From the NCBI GenBank assembly GCA_037576195.1, contig CM075103.1:21638001-21702000 (forward strand): a DNA stretch of 64,000 nt, read 5' to 3'. Below the pieces are notes generated by a model. The model was given only the letters and a program-made list of their open reading frames with translations, had not been told where the DNA came from and did not search any database. Origin of the DNA: Phytoseiulus persimilis (Eukaryota; Arthropoda; Arachnida; Mesostigmata; Phytoseiidae). The stretch's first letter is position 1; each line of letters begins with the position of its first letter. The position numbers and the translations under genes are program-made. This document shows positions 34,283 to 46,946 of the stretch, piece after piece.

Positions 34283-37200
34283 ATGACGTCAGATCTGATG
34301 GAAAGAACGGGATATTCTCCGAAACTGTGGCGTAGCAGCAGTCGTAAAGGAGTCGTGATCCCCGGACTCGGCAGAACAAGCATGAAGTTACCAGCGCACG
34401 CTGCTTCCGTCGATTTGCGTCGCCCAGAATAGCCACGCAAGATGTGATCACCGTTTCATCGAGATACTCCCTACACTTGCATGTCGTGTCCTTTCATATC
34501 CGGGTCCGGCACTCGTACGCATCATGCAGGGTCTATGTTCCCGAGAAGCGGCTGATTCCCTGTTCTTCATTCCAGACACGTCGGCCGCACGCTTCCGGTC
34601 GACAGGAACGCTGTCAAGTCGTTATCCTGCTCGCCATAGCAGCACTCCTATTCTCAATCATCGGCGTCTTCGCGATCACCGACTTAGTCATCAAAGCCAG
34701 GTGATATCCACGCTTCCTTTTGAGTGTAGGGATACGGGGGCTTGATCATCGATACGAGATGTCCGTATATATCCAGCGGATGATGCTGTGTCGTCGGAAG
34801 AAACATCGGCTCCGATGTAGCCTAGTTGTATGAGAGTTGTCTTCCCCAACTTTTCTGTCCTCGATCGCTGTCCATGGGGCCCAGGGATTGCATGCTCTCC
34901 GTGAACAGGATCCGTTGAAATGCAACAGGCGAATCTGCTCTTAAATTCAGCAGACTCGGTTCGTACTACCAGAACAAGCGCCGCTCACGGCGCCTGGATC
35001 CCCGGCTTGGAGCCGTGGTGACGAGTACCCTCGAAGTGCTCTCCGAAGATTCTATAGCTCTCTCTCTCCTGATCACACCCGATGTGAGCATCCTCGCCAC
35101 CACAAAGAACGAGTGTGCGTCGAATGACCGTCGCCATGTTGCCCCGAGGTATTTCGGCGCAATCCCGCAATAGACAACGGCTCGTGTGTACGCCGTCCGA
35201 TCTTCTCATTGCTGCCGTATCAGCGTCCGCGAAGTAGGACTGCCTGTGCATGGAGCCTTCTAGCTAGTGTGCCACTGAAGACGAATTTCTCCTTCAGCGA
35301 GTTTGTTCGAGTCAGCGAGCAACGAGGCGCACCTACCTTTGCGAGCAGCGGAGCTCAGCCGATGCCAGCACGAAGCGATCACAGATCGTAGGGTGTGGCG
35401 GCGCACGCGGGAGGCCTCCCAAGCTGAGAATCCAGTTTGGTCGGACGACTGTCTGAATGAAAGAATGATGCGGAGTTGAAGGAATGTCCCGGATCTGATT
35501 GACCACGGACAGCTGGGATCGATTGTACAGCACCCGACTTCCCAGGCTTGGAGAAGGTCTGCGACGAAGCTCCACGGCACGTAACACCCTATGGGCTGGA
35601 TTTTAGCGCAGAAATGCGCTTTTTTTCCCAATCGAATCTTTTTCACGCTTAGACCCATCGTCCCTGGTCCCCGATCCAGTTGTTTCCAACCGATGAGCTT
35701 TTCGATCCGTTGAGAGTCCGACGACACGCCTGGAATCTCGCGTGACACATTCGCATGGCTACTTGCAATTGAAGTGTTTCGACGCGGATTTCCCACTCAG
35801 CGCGAGTGCGTTCTTGCAGGATGGAGTTTTCTATCGTCATCGATGCTGGTTCAACTGGTAGTCGAATGAACGTCTTCACGTTGCATCGCGATGGAGGATT
35901 CATCAAACTGAAAGACGGTACCTACGACCAACTTGAGCCCGGACTCGGCTCTTTCGCTGAGCGACCGCGTGAAGGCGCTCTCTCCCTAAAGTGGGTCTCA
36001 GTGATATCGATGAGCGCTGCAAATACTTGCTTATCATGTGAGAGCGTGGTTCGATCGATGAATTTTACTCTCGATTACCGTCACAGTAAGTTACTGATTC
36101 TCTTCAGGCCTCTCTTGGACAAAGCACTGCTGTACGTTCCTGAATCGCAGCACGGCTCAACGACGGTTTCATTGAAGGCCACCGCAGGTCTTAGATCCCT
36201 GCCTTCGCAGGAGCAAGATCGGCTGCTGAGCGAGGTGTACTCGTTGATGAAAGAGTACCCGTTCGTTGTGAACGATCGATCTGTGGAGATCCTGGACGGC
36301 GCACTCGAAGGTACGGGACGGTTGCGTCAAACCCGCTCGTGCACAAAATCCTCATCAGTTCCTCTCCTCCTCCTTCCTGTAATCTTTATCTTTATCGAGC
36401 AGGATTCTTCAGTTGGATGACGGTGTCTTTTCTCCTGGGCAAGGACATTCTCTCGAATGACATCGCGGCCCTCGATCTTGGGGGAGGCTCAGTGCAGGTG
36501 TCTTATTTGCCTGGCAACGAAACGTTGGCCGAGAGGCCCGGCGATGTGCACAGAATGAAAACCATCGGCGGCAAGGCTCTGGATATGTTCACTCAGTCTT
36601 TCGAAGGCGCGGGGCTGATTTGGGCACGTGGAAAGCTCTCTGAACGGATATCAGAAAGCCACGAACTAACAGGACCATCCGCCAGAGCCTCCAGATTTGA
36701 TCGCATCCATGACGTCGTGAAGAGCTTCGTCCTAAGTCTCGGGATCACCCAGCTGGAAGAGCTCAAAAGGCGGGATGTGTTCCTCATGTCCTATTTCTTC
36801 GATTTGGCCGTGGAAGCGGGACTGATCGAAGAAACTGATGGCGTCAAGAGCCTGCAAGTTGAGGACTACTTCAAGAAAGCACATGAAGGTCTGTCCTTGA
36901 TGAGATAACCCAGAGGAAATTTTACTCGACCTTCGTCTCGGATGTCAGAACTGACAGCGTCGCTCCATTGTAGAATGCGAAAAACGTGACGAGATCAAAA
37001 ACGGCAACAATAATCTGTGTATGGACCTTACGTTCATCTACTGTCTGTTATCTGACGGTCTTGGCATGGATGATACTTCCGAGATACGGGTGAGAACGAA
37101 TTCTTGGAACCAATCAGTATCTCAATACGCGGGGCATATCTGAAATGGCGTTCCCTCGGACCTGAAAAGGAAGTCTACGGAGTGTAAACCCCAAATTCGT

Positions 37201-38268
37201 GTGAGTAGGTGCGCATTTTGTAGTCTATGGTTGGTCATGTTCAGGCCCGCAGTTGATCGTCTTGAATGCGCCCGTGGGTTTTTTCTAGAGAGGTCCAAAA
37301 TTTAAAAAAAAATAGGTTTCCCTGATTTCCAGCGCGGATTGTTGACTCGAGTTCTCGATTGGTGACTCGAGTTTTCGACCCTGAGTCAGTGACTGATGTA
37401 GGGAACCTTCTTGCGGTCATGATCGTGGATTAGCTCCACAATCTACCCTGGTGATAGAATTGCGCACCATCTGCTGCGCGTGCGTTAACTTGCTTCAATT
37501 TAAAAGACGATCATGACTTCGTTGCCGGATCAGACTTCATGAGATTTGAATGAGGCCAGACATGACTCGCGTCTTGTTCGAAGAACGTCTCATGAGTATG
37601 GGTTCAGACCTCCTGAGGACGACGGAAGCAACTCCTATCAAGAGAAACGACGCAAAAAACTCAATAAATTACAAGCCAACATATTCTATAGCATTGCTCT
37701 CCTACGTTTTGTTGATGACACCAAGAAAGACTTTGCATATGTGAGCGGCATGGTATGAAGTGGGCTAAACACCCGTTGAATAATATGCCTCATAGGTCAG
37801 CCAGAATCTTGCTTTCCGCTCTGACTTGGGTGAAACAAGATTCACTCGATCTCTCTGCGTTTTACTTGGTCCTAGTTACTGATTCAGAGTCGAAAACTCT
37901 GGTCCCGTATCAGAAATAAGTGGGTCAATCGGCCCTGGAAGGCCGGAAAAGGTATTTTTCTCGAATTTCGGGCTCTTTGAGAAGAAAAAAAACGGGCCCA
38001 TTCAAGACGATCAACTGGGAGCCCAAACATGGCCCAGCATTGACTACCGAACGGGCATCCTCTCATTAGAATCTGGCTGTTACACTTCGTATAGTTCCCT
38101 TGTGAGAGCACCCATCATATCCTCTCGAATCACCGAGTTCCTTCCTCCTCGCTCGGTGATAGCGTCTAACTGCGGGATTCCTCGGCTGAATTTCAGGTTG
38201 TTCGGACCATTCATGGAACTGACGTTAGCTGGACCTTGGGCGCGGCCCTGAGCAATCTGCAGCTGTGA
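34283..38268 (+). CDS. ENTPD5/6-type nucleoside diphosphatase, copy B (diverged paralogue)
   Basis: Paralogue of the gene at 17691-20236. Exons: 34283-34354 (tentative), 34576-34700, 35820-35990, 36108-36310, 36403-36888, 36974-37089, 38197-38268; 414 residues on this model. Exons 3, 4, 6 and 7 have exactly the lengths of copy A (171, 203, 116, 72 nt) and the same phases. Exon 2 encodes a signal anchor (VVILLAIAALLFSIIGVFAI). Conserved regions: IDAGSTGSRMNVF, LKATAGLRSLP, ILDGALEGFFSW with the catalytic-base Glu, and ALDLGGGSVQV. Exon 5 is 93 nt shorter; the segment holding SPC and CYEK in copy A is replaced by a cysteine-free stretch, and the fifth conserved region is altered (SFEGAG for SYLGGG). 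The later C-C pair is kept. Frames and splice sites are intact, so it is probably expressed. The last intron is 1.1 kb. Confidence 0.85.
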
Positions 38269-38279
38269 TTGTTCCGATG

Positions 38280-40690
38280 CTCCATCGAGAGGCCCTCGGA
38301 GGTTTCAAGGGCGACTGCTCTCAGACTGACGACATATTATTTGAGACTCACAGCTCTGACTGAATGAAAATCAAAACTCGTGGAAACGCGTTCTCTCTTT
38401 TTTTGACCCGCAGGACGCTCGATCTAATCCATAAAGCTACGTTCGACGCTCTAGCCCCGAGTCAAGCAATAGGATTTGGACTCCCTCCCGAACACGGTGC
38501 ACCAGGTGGGCTGAAAGAGGGTCTCACAAAGAGTAGACCCCGTGAAATACAAAAGGAACTGTGAGTGCGAAAAAAAAGACAAATTGACAGAGCGAAAAAA
38601 TGACGATGGGGGAAGATGGAAGAGCCATAGAAAAAAAATGGATTCAGGTACGACCCGGAAAAATTGGAAGATCGGGTTCAAATAGAGAATACTCACCGGG
38701 GAAAACCATGGCTAATTATCTGGAAGATGCGATAGGATAGAAGTTCAAATGAGCTTGGGATTGTACGTTGTAGATATGGCTTGAGAAGAGGAAAGGGCAT
38801 TCAAAAAACGATCTGTGCGAGGGAAGAAGATTTCGTGATCCGAGGAACAGCTCAGTCCCGTCGATTCCTTTCTTTTCCCTCACGGCTTACAGTCTGGAAT
38901 CTATCAAGAACGTGAACGCAAAGTTGAGCTCTTGAGAATCTTTTCTGCGTCGCTACTCGACCCCCATGAGGACTTCCTGCGCCTTTGTTACTTTAAGAAG
39001 TTTTCCGAGCTTTCACTATGTTTCAGCGAGCTCACCTCACCCAAGTACTTGAACCAGACTTCGCCCAAATCACTTGTGAGAGGTTGGGTCAACCAAGAAA
39101 AAGCAGTACCGTGATGGTCTGCAAAGCTGGCTGAGGAATCACTCGCCAACGGCAGCAGGTATCATCCATGGTTGTCTGGAACCAGCTACAAGTTGGCGAA
39201 CAACAGAGAGCCTCAAGCAGCGGAGAGAAATGTCCTACTGAAGAGCCACAGGCAAACTGACGAAATGGGATACTTCCGCTTTGGAGTCGTTTGATCTGAA
39301 AGCCGAGTGTCTGGTTCATACCCATAAAATATAAGAAATTGCTCCGCCTTGCATCGTTTCTCGATGATGGCTGTCTTCACAAAGGATTTTCGGTGCCTAC
39401 CCATCGAGTCCACGATCCTTCGAAGACAGAAGGCCTCACCGGAGCTCTTCCGGCATACCGTGGGACAAAGTCCTCTGTAGACAGTCTTCGACGAGTGGTC
39501 GTTCACCGCCTAGTATACGTCGAATGATTTTGTTCCACCTCGGAGCGATTCGCGGAGTGTCGCTTTGGAAGCTATCATCGGCCACGAAGCTAACAAACAC
39601 CAATGTTTCACTATCGCGCGCACGGGAGAAACACATGCATCTGTAACAAAATAGACGTGACCGGAGTTCGACGACAAGCCAAGCTCCGATTTTTTCAGGA
39701 CAACAGCGCTTGATCGATTCTGAAATTACGTAAGCATCAATGAGCTATCGTGTTATTGGCCTTCAGAGAGGAAGCTTGGGAGAAACGCGCGCTTTTGCGG
39801 GCTGAGCGGCATGAGCAAGTCTTCCATGGTCAAGCCTGTTCTCGGCCAGTGCCTGGACTTCCGAGTGTGACCGAAGGCACCACGAGTCAAGGGAGCTTGT
39901 CTAGCAAGAATGGTTCAAAACAGGCGCTTCCGGTTTTTCGCATGTATCGACAGAAGAATCATTCCTTCCATTTCAAGATGGAGCGCGCTCCGATATTTGC
40001 CATAGTTTTCGAGGAATCGTATTTTTCGTGAAACCCTCGTAGGTGTGTCTGATGGAGCCCCAGCAAATCGTGACGATTGAGACCCCAGGGATCGCTTGAT
40101 ATCCTGTAGCAAATCTGTTCACCTGAGAAGAATCTCAATCGTCCATGGATTGAGGAAGTCCATCCGTCCAACTGATAGCATTTTTGAAAGAAAAACATGT
40201 CGAGTTTCTCTCTCTCTGGCCGATCGCGAAAATGCATCCATCAGCGTCAACACAGAGTGCATCCGCGCAGCGCGCGGGAGGTTGCCCGGGGAGCTCCGTC
40301 CTTTCGGCGGAAGAGTGCTCTGCAATGAAATGTGAACCGATTCCGCCAGTAAGGAAGAAAATATTAGCGCAAACCCCGGGACCGATAAGCGCAAGGGGCT
40401 CAATCGAAGCAAGCCACAACGATTCCACGGGGACCATTTCGTTAACGTCTCTGCGAATGAGCGTCCTCCGTCGCTGGTTCTTCGTCGCGCAATGACATTA
40501 TGTTGCCATCAACGAGTCAGAGAGAACTTAATCCATCGCCGGCGAATGAAGAGGAGAGCAGTTCCAGGGCTCGATACCGCATCGTCGATCACGCTCTTCA
40601 CAACTGTAGGGCCATTCTGTCATTGTTCGTACGGAGCTCCCGTAGAAAGACGAGCTCAACATTCAAGGCCTCTATTCGGAATATATATAA
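38280..40690. other. Gene-free stretch
   Basis: Only short overlapping frames on both strands, without recognisable domains or supported exon structure. Confidence 0.35.
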
Positions 40691-40696
40691 AAATCG

Positions 40697-41351
40697 ATGA
40701 GACTTCGGCATGTTGTAGGACGGGTAACAAGGAAGGACAACAACAACAACAAGGAAATGAGTCGACGTCCGAGAGCTCTCAGTAATGAGTTGAGAAACAA
40801 GGAGTTGAGCGATGGGAAACCTCCAACATGGGAAGCAAGACTGACGGACGCCGCGACGGAGATCATTCAATTCTGGTTAAGCCATCAGAGAGAGTTCGCA
40901 TTCGCACTTGGAAATGAAGGCAGCAATCTGGGAAGTATATCATAATATCATCTGGGCTATACATTGGTGCAAATATCAATAAGCTGTGAGGGCGGGTACA
41001 GCGGATAATTTCGTGTACAGGGAACCTCGAGTAGCGCCAGCATGCATGAATGCTCGCAAGGAGATATTCGGAGACCTAACGAAAGATGAGCTCCTAACAA
41101 GATGTGTTGGGGCCTTCACCCGTAACGCCCACGAGAGTTTCCATGAGCTCGTCTGGAAGTATGCGCTGAAAACAGACCACGTCATGCGCCCTATCAGATT
41201 TCAACGAGGGTCAGAAGACCGAGGGAAGATTTGCGCCGAGTGGGGATTGCGAGCGGGGAAAAGGTTCGAGAACTGGATAGCTGCAACCGATGAGCGGCGT
41301 CTTGATCCGGCGGCAGAAGGACTCCATGCAGGGGGACGGTCGTCAAGTTGA
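40697..41351 (+). mobile_element. Mutator-like transposase relic (C-terminal part)
   Basis: In + strand 40986-41351 the translation has LTKDELLTRCVGAFTRNAHE, SFHELVWKYALK and then GLRAGKRFENWIAATDERRL. This matches the 'LL-RCL-G-TQN-NESFN--IWK--PK ... FNDG ... G--PG' arrangement common in arthropod Mutator-like (pfam20700-type) transposases, from memory. The upstream part (40697-40945) may belong to it. Catalytic regions and terminal repeats were not found, so this is a fragment. Confidence 0.45.
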
Positions 41352-41359
41352 AGACCCGG

Positions 41360-42180
41360 ATGCGAAGAGCTGCTCACTGATGAAGACTTTTACAAGCCCG
41401 GCGCGAATTAGTATCAACTCTCCTTGTACCCATTAGTGGAGTTCCTCGGAAATATGGAGCCTCCGTATCGTAGCGAATGTTTTCATTCAAAGTCGAACTT
41501 TGAAGCTCGATATCTCAGATGATGCAAACTAATGATGAAGACAAATTCTCCTTCCGAAATTTTTCTGGTCCCCCGATCGCGACCTCTGTAGTTCAGATTC
41601 GAATGGCAACGAGCAACAATAACTCCAGAAGAATTCATCCTTCTGGGTCAACCTGGGCAGCAATCGTGGTAAAGGCGCAAAATCGAGGAAGATTCCTGTC
41701 ATTTCGGAGATACCGGAGCCGGCTCGCAGATCTTTCTAGACAGACAGCTTGAAATCTCCCACAATAGGGTCTCATCAACATTCGGGCTGGTACGACCGGA
41801 GCCGTGCAGTGAGCGAGAATGACAGTCCTATATTTTTGCTAGACCAGCCCCCTTGAAGTGTTTCACGGTCTCCGTCGCCAGCAGCCGGGCACCCGGTTTG
41901 AGCTCACACTCGTCACCCCACTCGACTCCTTCCGGTGGCGTGAACCGCGGAAAACTTTGATATCGACTGAAGCCGACTCTCTCCGCCTCGAGCGGCATCG
42001 CCAAACTTGGTTTGTGGAGTCTGGAATATTTTCTTCCGATGCTTCGGTAATTCTCTCGGAATCGAGTCCATAGAAGCAAGAAAGATCACACCCAGGGGAC
42101 AGTCTCGGAATGCTCCTCAATCCGCTATTTCTGCTGTGAGTCTCACTTGTGGAGGAAGGGGATCCGTCAGACAGTTCACT
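41360..42180. other. Gene-free stretch downstream of caveolin
   Basis: Minus-strand frames at 41828-42120 are open but show no domain; they lie beyond the caveolin polyadenylation signal. Confidence 0.35.
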
Positions 42181-42191
42181 AACCGATTTCC

Positions 42192-42197
42192 TTTATT
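42192..42197 (-). terminator. Polyadenylation signal of the caveolin gene
   Basis: AATAAA on the minus strand, about 130 bases past the caveolin stop codon. Confidence 0.55.
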
Positions 42198-42325
42198 ATT
42201 TCCTGGATATGATACAGTGAATGTACAATAAATATTTCACGATGAATTCCCACAGAAGTGAGTTTAAAGTGCTCCTCACTGATATTTTTCGGTAGAATGA
42301 AGTGTTATTTTCTCTGAGGCAGTGA

Positions 42326-42776
42326 TCATATCCTCTGCATCTCCTGATAGTTCCTGTGCTCTATCCGCATCCGAGAAAAGATCAAACCAAGCTCAGATAC
42401 GCAAGGTCCGATGATCGAATCTAAGACAACGCGGAGGCACTGGCGGATGGCGAACATGTTGATACGGAACTGCAACACCACGGAAATTATATTTTAATCT
42501 CGAATCTATTCATGAGGTGGTTCTCCGTCTCCGAGACAACGGAACGGGAGCGACTTGACTCACCTGTCTCAAGCATGGATGAACAAGCCATATGTGGAAA
42601 CAGGAAAGTAGAGCGAAAGCCAGCCCCGCCAAAATAGCCACTGGCACAGCACACAACGCGGTGAGTACTTTATACGTGTACTCCTTTGTCACACTGAAAG
42701 CTTTCGTCGAAACTGACCAAACTTGTGGCACGGTCTTATACTGATCGGGCTCTGCGATGAGCTCCTCGAGAGTGAG
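42326..42776 (-). CDS. Caveolin, two 3' exons (N-terminal exon not located)
   Basis: Caveolins insert as a hairpin into the cytoplasmic leaflet and shape caveolae. Two minus-strand exons are supported: 42776-42564 (71 codons, acceptor CCTTGCAG, donor CAG|GTGAGT) and 42469-42326 (47 codons plus TGA, acceptor GTGTTGCAG). The first encodes LEELIAEPDQ, the scaffolding-like VWSVSTKAFSVTKEYTYKVL and the hydrophobic hairpin ending LLSCFHIWLVHPC; human CAV1 reads [28 protein letters not shown] and ILSFLHIWAVVPC. The second ends CLRVVLDSIIGPC...IFSRMRIEHRN, like DPLFEAVGKIFSNVRI. The first exon starts exactly where the last human CAV1 exon starts, before the IAEP motif. The 5' coding exon(s) must lie upstream (above 42777); a phase-compatible candidate ends at 46947. 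Confidence 0.88.
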
Positions 42777-42789
42777 CTGCAAGGAACGG

Positions 42790-45700
42790 CAATTTTTTCT
42801 CACATTATTCTAAAATTCCTGCTGGTCTTTTCTTCCCAGCCGTTGATTCGCGCGACAGGGCTCCTGAAAATCGTGCACACCGCTCGGAACTGCATCAATT
42901 CTGTGAAGTATTTTCGCTGACATTCGTCTCTTTCGGCCGCGTACACAAGTGGCGCGGATTCACAGAACAGCTTCCGGATCACATTGGGAAATCCCATGGG
43001 TGACAACGCCGTGTAGGATACAATTTCGTGTTCTGTTCTGCGCGGACTTATCCCGGGAGCCGCGCAGAGTGTGGCGAGAGATCCTCACGGCGCGGCCGGG
43101 TCAGCCAGCCACGCAGCCTTGACCCCGGACCAGAACGTGCTCCGTAGCCGGGAAGCAAATTTTGGGCCACTTCTATCAACACGACTAACAGAGCTCACTG
43201 CGTTGAGCAGTGCTTGTTTTACACGTTCGACACGTGCTTCCCACAAGGTCAGCTGCGAGCTCAGTACGATGAGTTGGTTGTTATGAGGTCGCTCTCAATG
43301 AAGTGGAGAACCGAGGGCGACACTGAGGTACATTCTCTCTGGGAGTTTGCGTCACCGGAAGGCTGCTAATTCTGTTTGTGAATGCATGTCAAGTAGACGT
43401 CAGCAAGCTGGCAGCTGAAAGATGACTCGCTCGTGAGAAAGCCCCAGGCGTCGCTCATATTCTGAGGTTCTTTGCTGGGTCTCGTCCCGTGGTAATGAAG
43501 TGACGAGATCAGACGAAGTGAAAAAATCGCCCAAGAACAGAGGAGCTCTCTCTGTCTATCAGTGTGCACGCCCGCTCCTCCACGCGCATTCCTCTGCAGA
43601 ACTTCTCCAGCCTCTCGGTGATTGTTGGACTCTTTTCACAGGAGGCGAGAGTAACTCGATCTCCCTCTTTGAATACTGCCTTCGTGGCACTTCTTCCCTG
43701 TTTTCTTCCTTGCTTTCCCGCTCCTCTGTGGCTCTGGCCCCAGGTCTCGAACGGTTCCACGGCGGGAACTGCCCTGGGCGAGGCAAGAAAGCTCAGGATC
43801 TGCCCACAACAGGGCAGTCTCCTCCGCTCACAGTTGAAGTCGCAGCGGGTCTAGCTCGAGTCAATAATAAAAATTCGATGAGCTGAGTTAATCCATAAAC
43901 TGCATCATTGTTGCGCGTCCAGGACACAGGACCATTCTCTTTCTCGAAGTTCGCTCGCGATCTCACTGATTCAATCTTGCAAATTCCTGCTGACCGGCGT
44001 CGCGACGCCGAGAAGCGAGAAGTTAGCGCGTACGAGTGAGAAGTCAAGAGTTAAAAGTCACAGTCGCAGCGGAGCGCGACTAGTTGTGCTTGTCAAGGGA
44101 CGAAACCGTCACTACAGGGACAACAAACAGGGGATGTGTTCCCGCCGAACGTGAAAGTCAGCGATGCGAAAGTTCTCGATATTTTGTCCGATCCAAGGCA
44201 TCGATTTCATGGGTCATAGGATTCGGGAAGTTGAACTCGAGCGTCGGCGATGGGGATCTGACCCATCTCATGGGCCGAAGTAATGAATTCGAAGTCTCTC
44301 CGATCCCGCTGGTAAGCCCCCCATGAGAAATCGCTGCGTCAAGGTCGGAGAGCGTTGCCAGCTGCGTGTTTGCGCTCATGCGAAATCGCGGGATATCCTC
44401 CGAAGCGGATTTCGGAAGATTCCGCATCGCGCACGTGATTCAACTCAAAATCAAGGAACACAACGGAGCCTTGCATCGACAAAATCATCCATGCGGGTCC
44501 GATGACCTGCTTTCAAGCGCTGGGCGAACAGGTCAGGGTCGCCGAACACTAGCCTGCGCTGGTGAGCTCAAAATTTAATTCAATTTGTATCAAGTAAAAA
44601 GACATCGCCAACGCTGCCCGAGACGTTCACGCTCAGGTGGGAATATTCGGCAGGCTAGAGTGTGGGCTAGTCATTCCAGTGGTCTTGTTCCATGGCATTC
44701 TGGCGCACCCGAACGGAACCCCTTATTTACTACTTCGGCAGGCCGGGCATCAAGGTCTCACGTACGACAGGACCCATATTCAACGGCCTGTCACAAAATG
44801 CGCAGCAAACCCGGGCGCGTTGTCAGTTCTGAACGCGGAAGTGAACCTCGGGGTCTCAGCCGTGGCGTCTTTTCGAGGCACTGTGTCAAGCTTGGATCGC
44901 GGTTGGCATATTTGAAACCGCCAGCGATTGTTTTGTTCTGAGACGGAGCTATGTGAACCATGAGGGCCGAGTCGACGACGGGTTCCTCAACGAGGTTCGG
45001 TTGGGAGCTTTTTACATCCCTGAAAGTGATTTTTAAGAAAAGTGAGGGCGTGCTGCTCCGTGTGACGCATGTCGTTGAGTAATTACGTGCCCCGTTTCGA
45101 CGGAATTCCCCGGGGTGCCACATTGGCTGGGTGGAGTCCAGTCTGAATAGCGCATCTGGCGCTCCCGCTCCCAAAAACTGATCCAGTAAGTGATAACGAA
45201 TCCAACAGGAATGCGCAGCCCCTAACTAGAACATCGGTGCCAGTTTCAAGTTCATCCATCCCTCATTTGTACTGAAGGTACCCACAGCGGCGGTACGATG
45301 GCCTTGCTCATCAGCGAGTCACCACGACACGACTGGATAAAATCAAATTTCGACATTAAGTGCTCCAGCGTTACTTCCATTTGATGCACGTCTCCCTTGC
45401 GACCGATCGAGGCAACGGCCGACGTACCGCGACACTTGAATTCATTTCATACCGTTGCGGGCTGGATTGCATCGTGGAACGATGTATGTGCGTACCCTCC
45501 CCTCCGGGATCCCGAAGTATCTTCCGAGAGAAATGATCGCCAGGAGATCTTCCCCTGCTTCCCCAGAAAGTCGATCACACCGAGCCGAGGGAGCTGCGGA
45601 GACTTTGGGGAACGTTTTACTGAAATGTCATCCGATCAGGGTTTCGGCTCCGGAGTTGTGGCCTGCGAGGTTCGCACGCCGACCTATGGGTAGACGGCGG

Positions 45701-46940
45701 GCTTGCTGTTCTGGCTGCTCTTTAATGAACAACAGTAAACGGAAATTTCACGCTCCTCTACCACAATGCTCTAAATACAACAGTGTATTAACTGCGTGTA
45801 GTCGCCCGCCTCAGCCGTGTGCTGGTCCTCGGCTCACCTCACGTGCTTGCGTTCGGTTATGCTCCCGCACTCCGCATGGTTCGAGTCCCACGTCCAAGAA
45901 CTCCAGAGGTACCAATTCAGTCTAAGCAGAATCGGATGCAAGGTCTGATAAATAGGTGGACCGCGGGAGTTTGGAAAATAGACAACCTGCCCTTTGGGCA
46001 TAAGGGCCGATGATAGAACAAAGGTATCTCATAGGCGGGCAGGTCTCAAACGCTCATAAAGTAGACGAGATGTCCTCCAGGTATGGGAAGCCATTTGAGC
46101 AAAGTCTCGCACTCCACGAGAGCAGTCTCGAGATTCGGACAGAGCTTCCGTGAATGGTTCCGATGTGATGTCTTTCCGGTTCAGAGTCTGTCTCAGAACG
46201 AGGGATGCCGCTGAATTTATGTACTGGGGCCGTTTCACCATTGAGCTTTGTGTTGTGCGTGCCCCATTGTACAGAAATCATAGCTTTGCTTCTGGTCGCT
46301 GGTTGAACCCCACCGCAGCATCGAGTGTCCGTATCTGTTCTTGTTGCGAATTTCAGAGGGACGGGGGAGTTTTGCTCACGCACTCGAGTGTTCATAATAA
46401 CACGTAGTGAATCGGATCGCTCACAGCAAATGAACCTACATGCCAAGCTGAGCACCCCGAGCCAAGTATTGAGCCGGAAGAGTTTCGCCGGAAGCGCGAA
46501 GACGGATCTGGGTTAGTAAGAGTGGAAGCTCTTTAAGTCGTACAACCAAACCGTGGACGTATACCTCGCTGATGACTGATCTGGCAACGAGGAGCTTGAT
46601 ACTTCGAAAAACTTCATTTCCGCAGTGAGTCCTCGGAGGCTGTTCTGCAAAGGGGTCGGCGCCCCATGTCTCCACGTATTGACTCTCATTCGGAGTGGAA
46701 TCAGACGCAATCACATTCATTGGTATTGTTACCATCGCGCCGAGCCTTGAATGCTAATCACGGAGCCCAATTTCGCTTTCTGAAAGCTCAGGCTGAGCCT
46801 TCGATGATCTTTGCAAGATCGTTTGAGGCCATGCTCGCCCGTTTGAAAATATTGTTTTCAAGCTTCTGAACCGTCTCCCTCGATCTCTCGACGGGTAAAA
46901 TCGAACCAACTCAGAGGCAATGTAGAAGTTCTGGTCTGGA
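42790..46940. other. Large uncharacterised stretch
   Basis: If the caveolin gene extends upstream on the minus strand this may be mostly intron. No further domain was recognised. A tRNA B-box-like GGTTCGAGTCC at 45879-45889 lacks a foldable tRNA around it. Confidence 0.3.
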
Positions 46941-46946
46941 ACTCAC

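Noticed and set aside
45835-45905. Possible tRNA or SINE (GGTTCGAGTCC B-box)
   Set aside because: The T-stem pairs at only two of five positions and no A-box or acceptor stem could be fitted.
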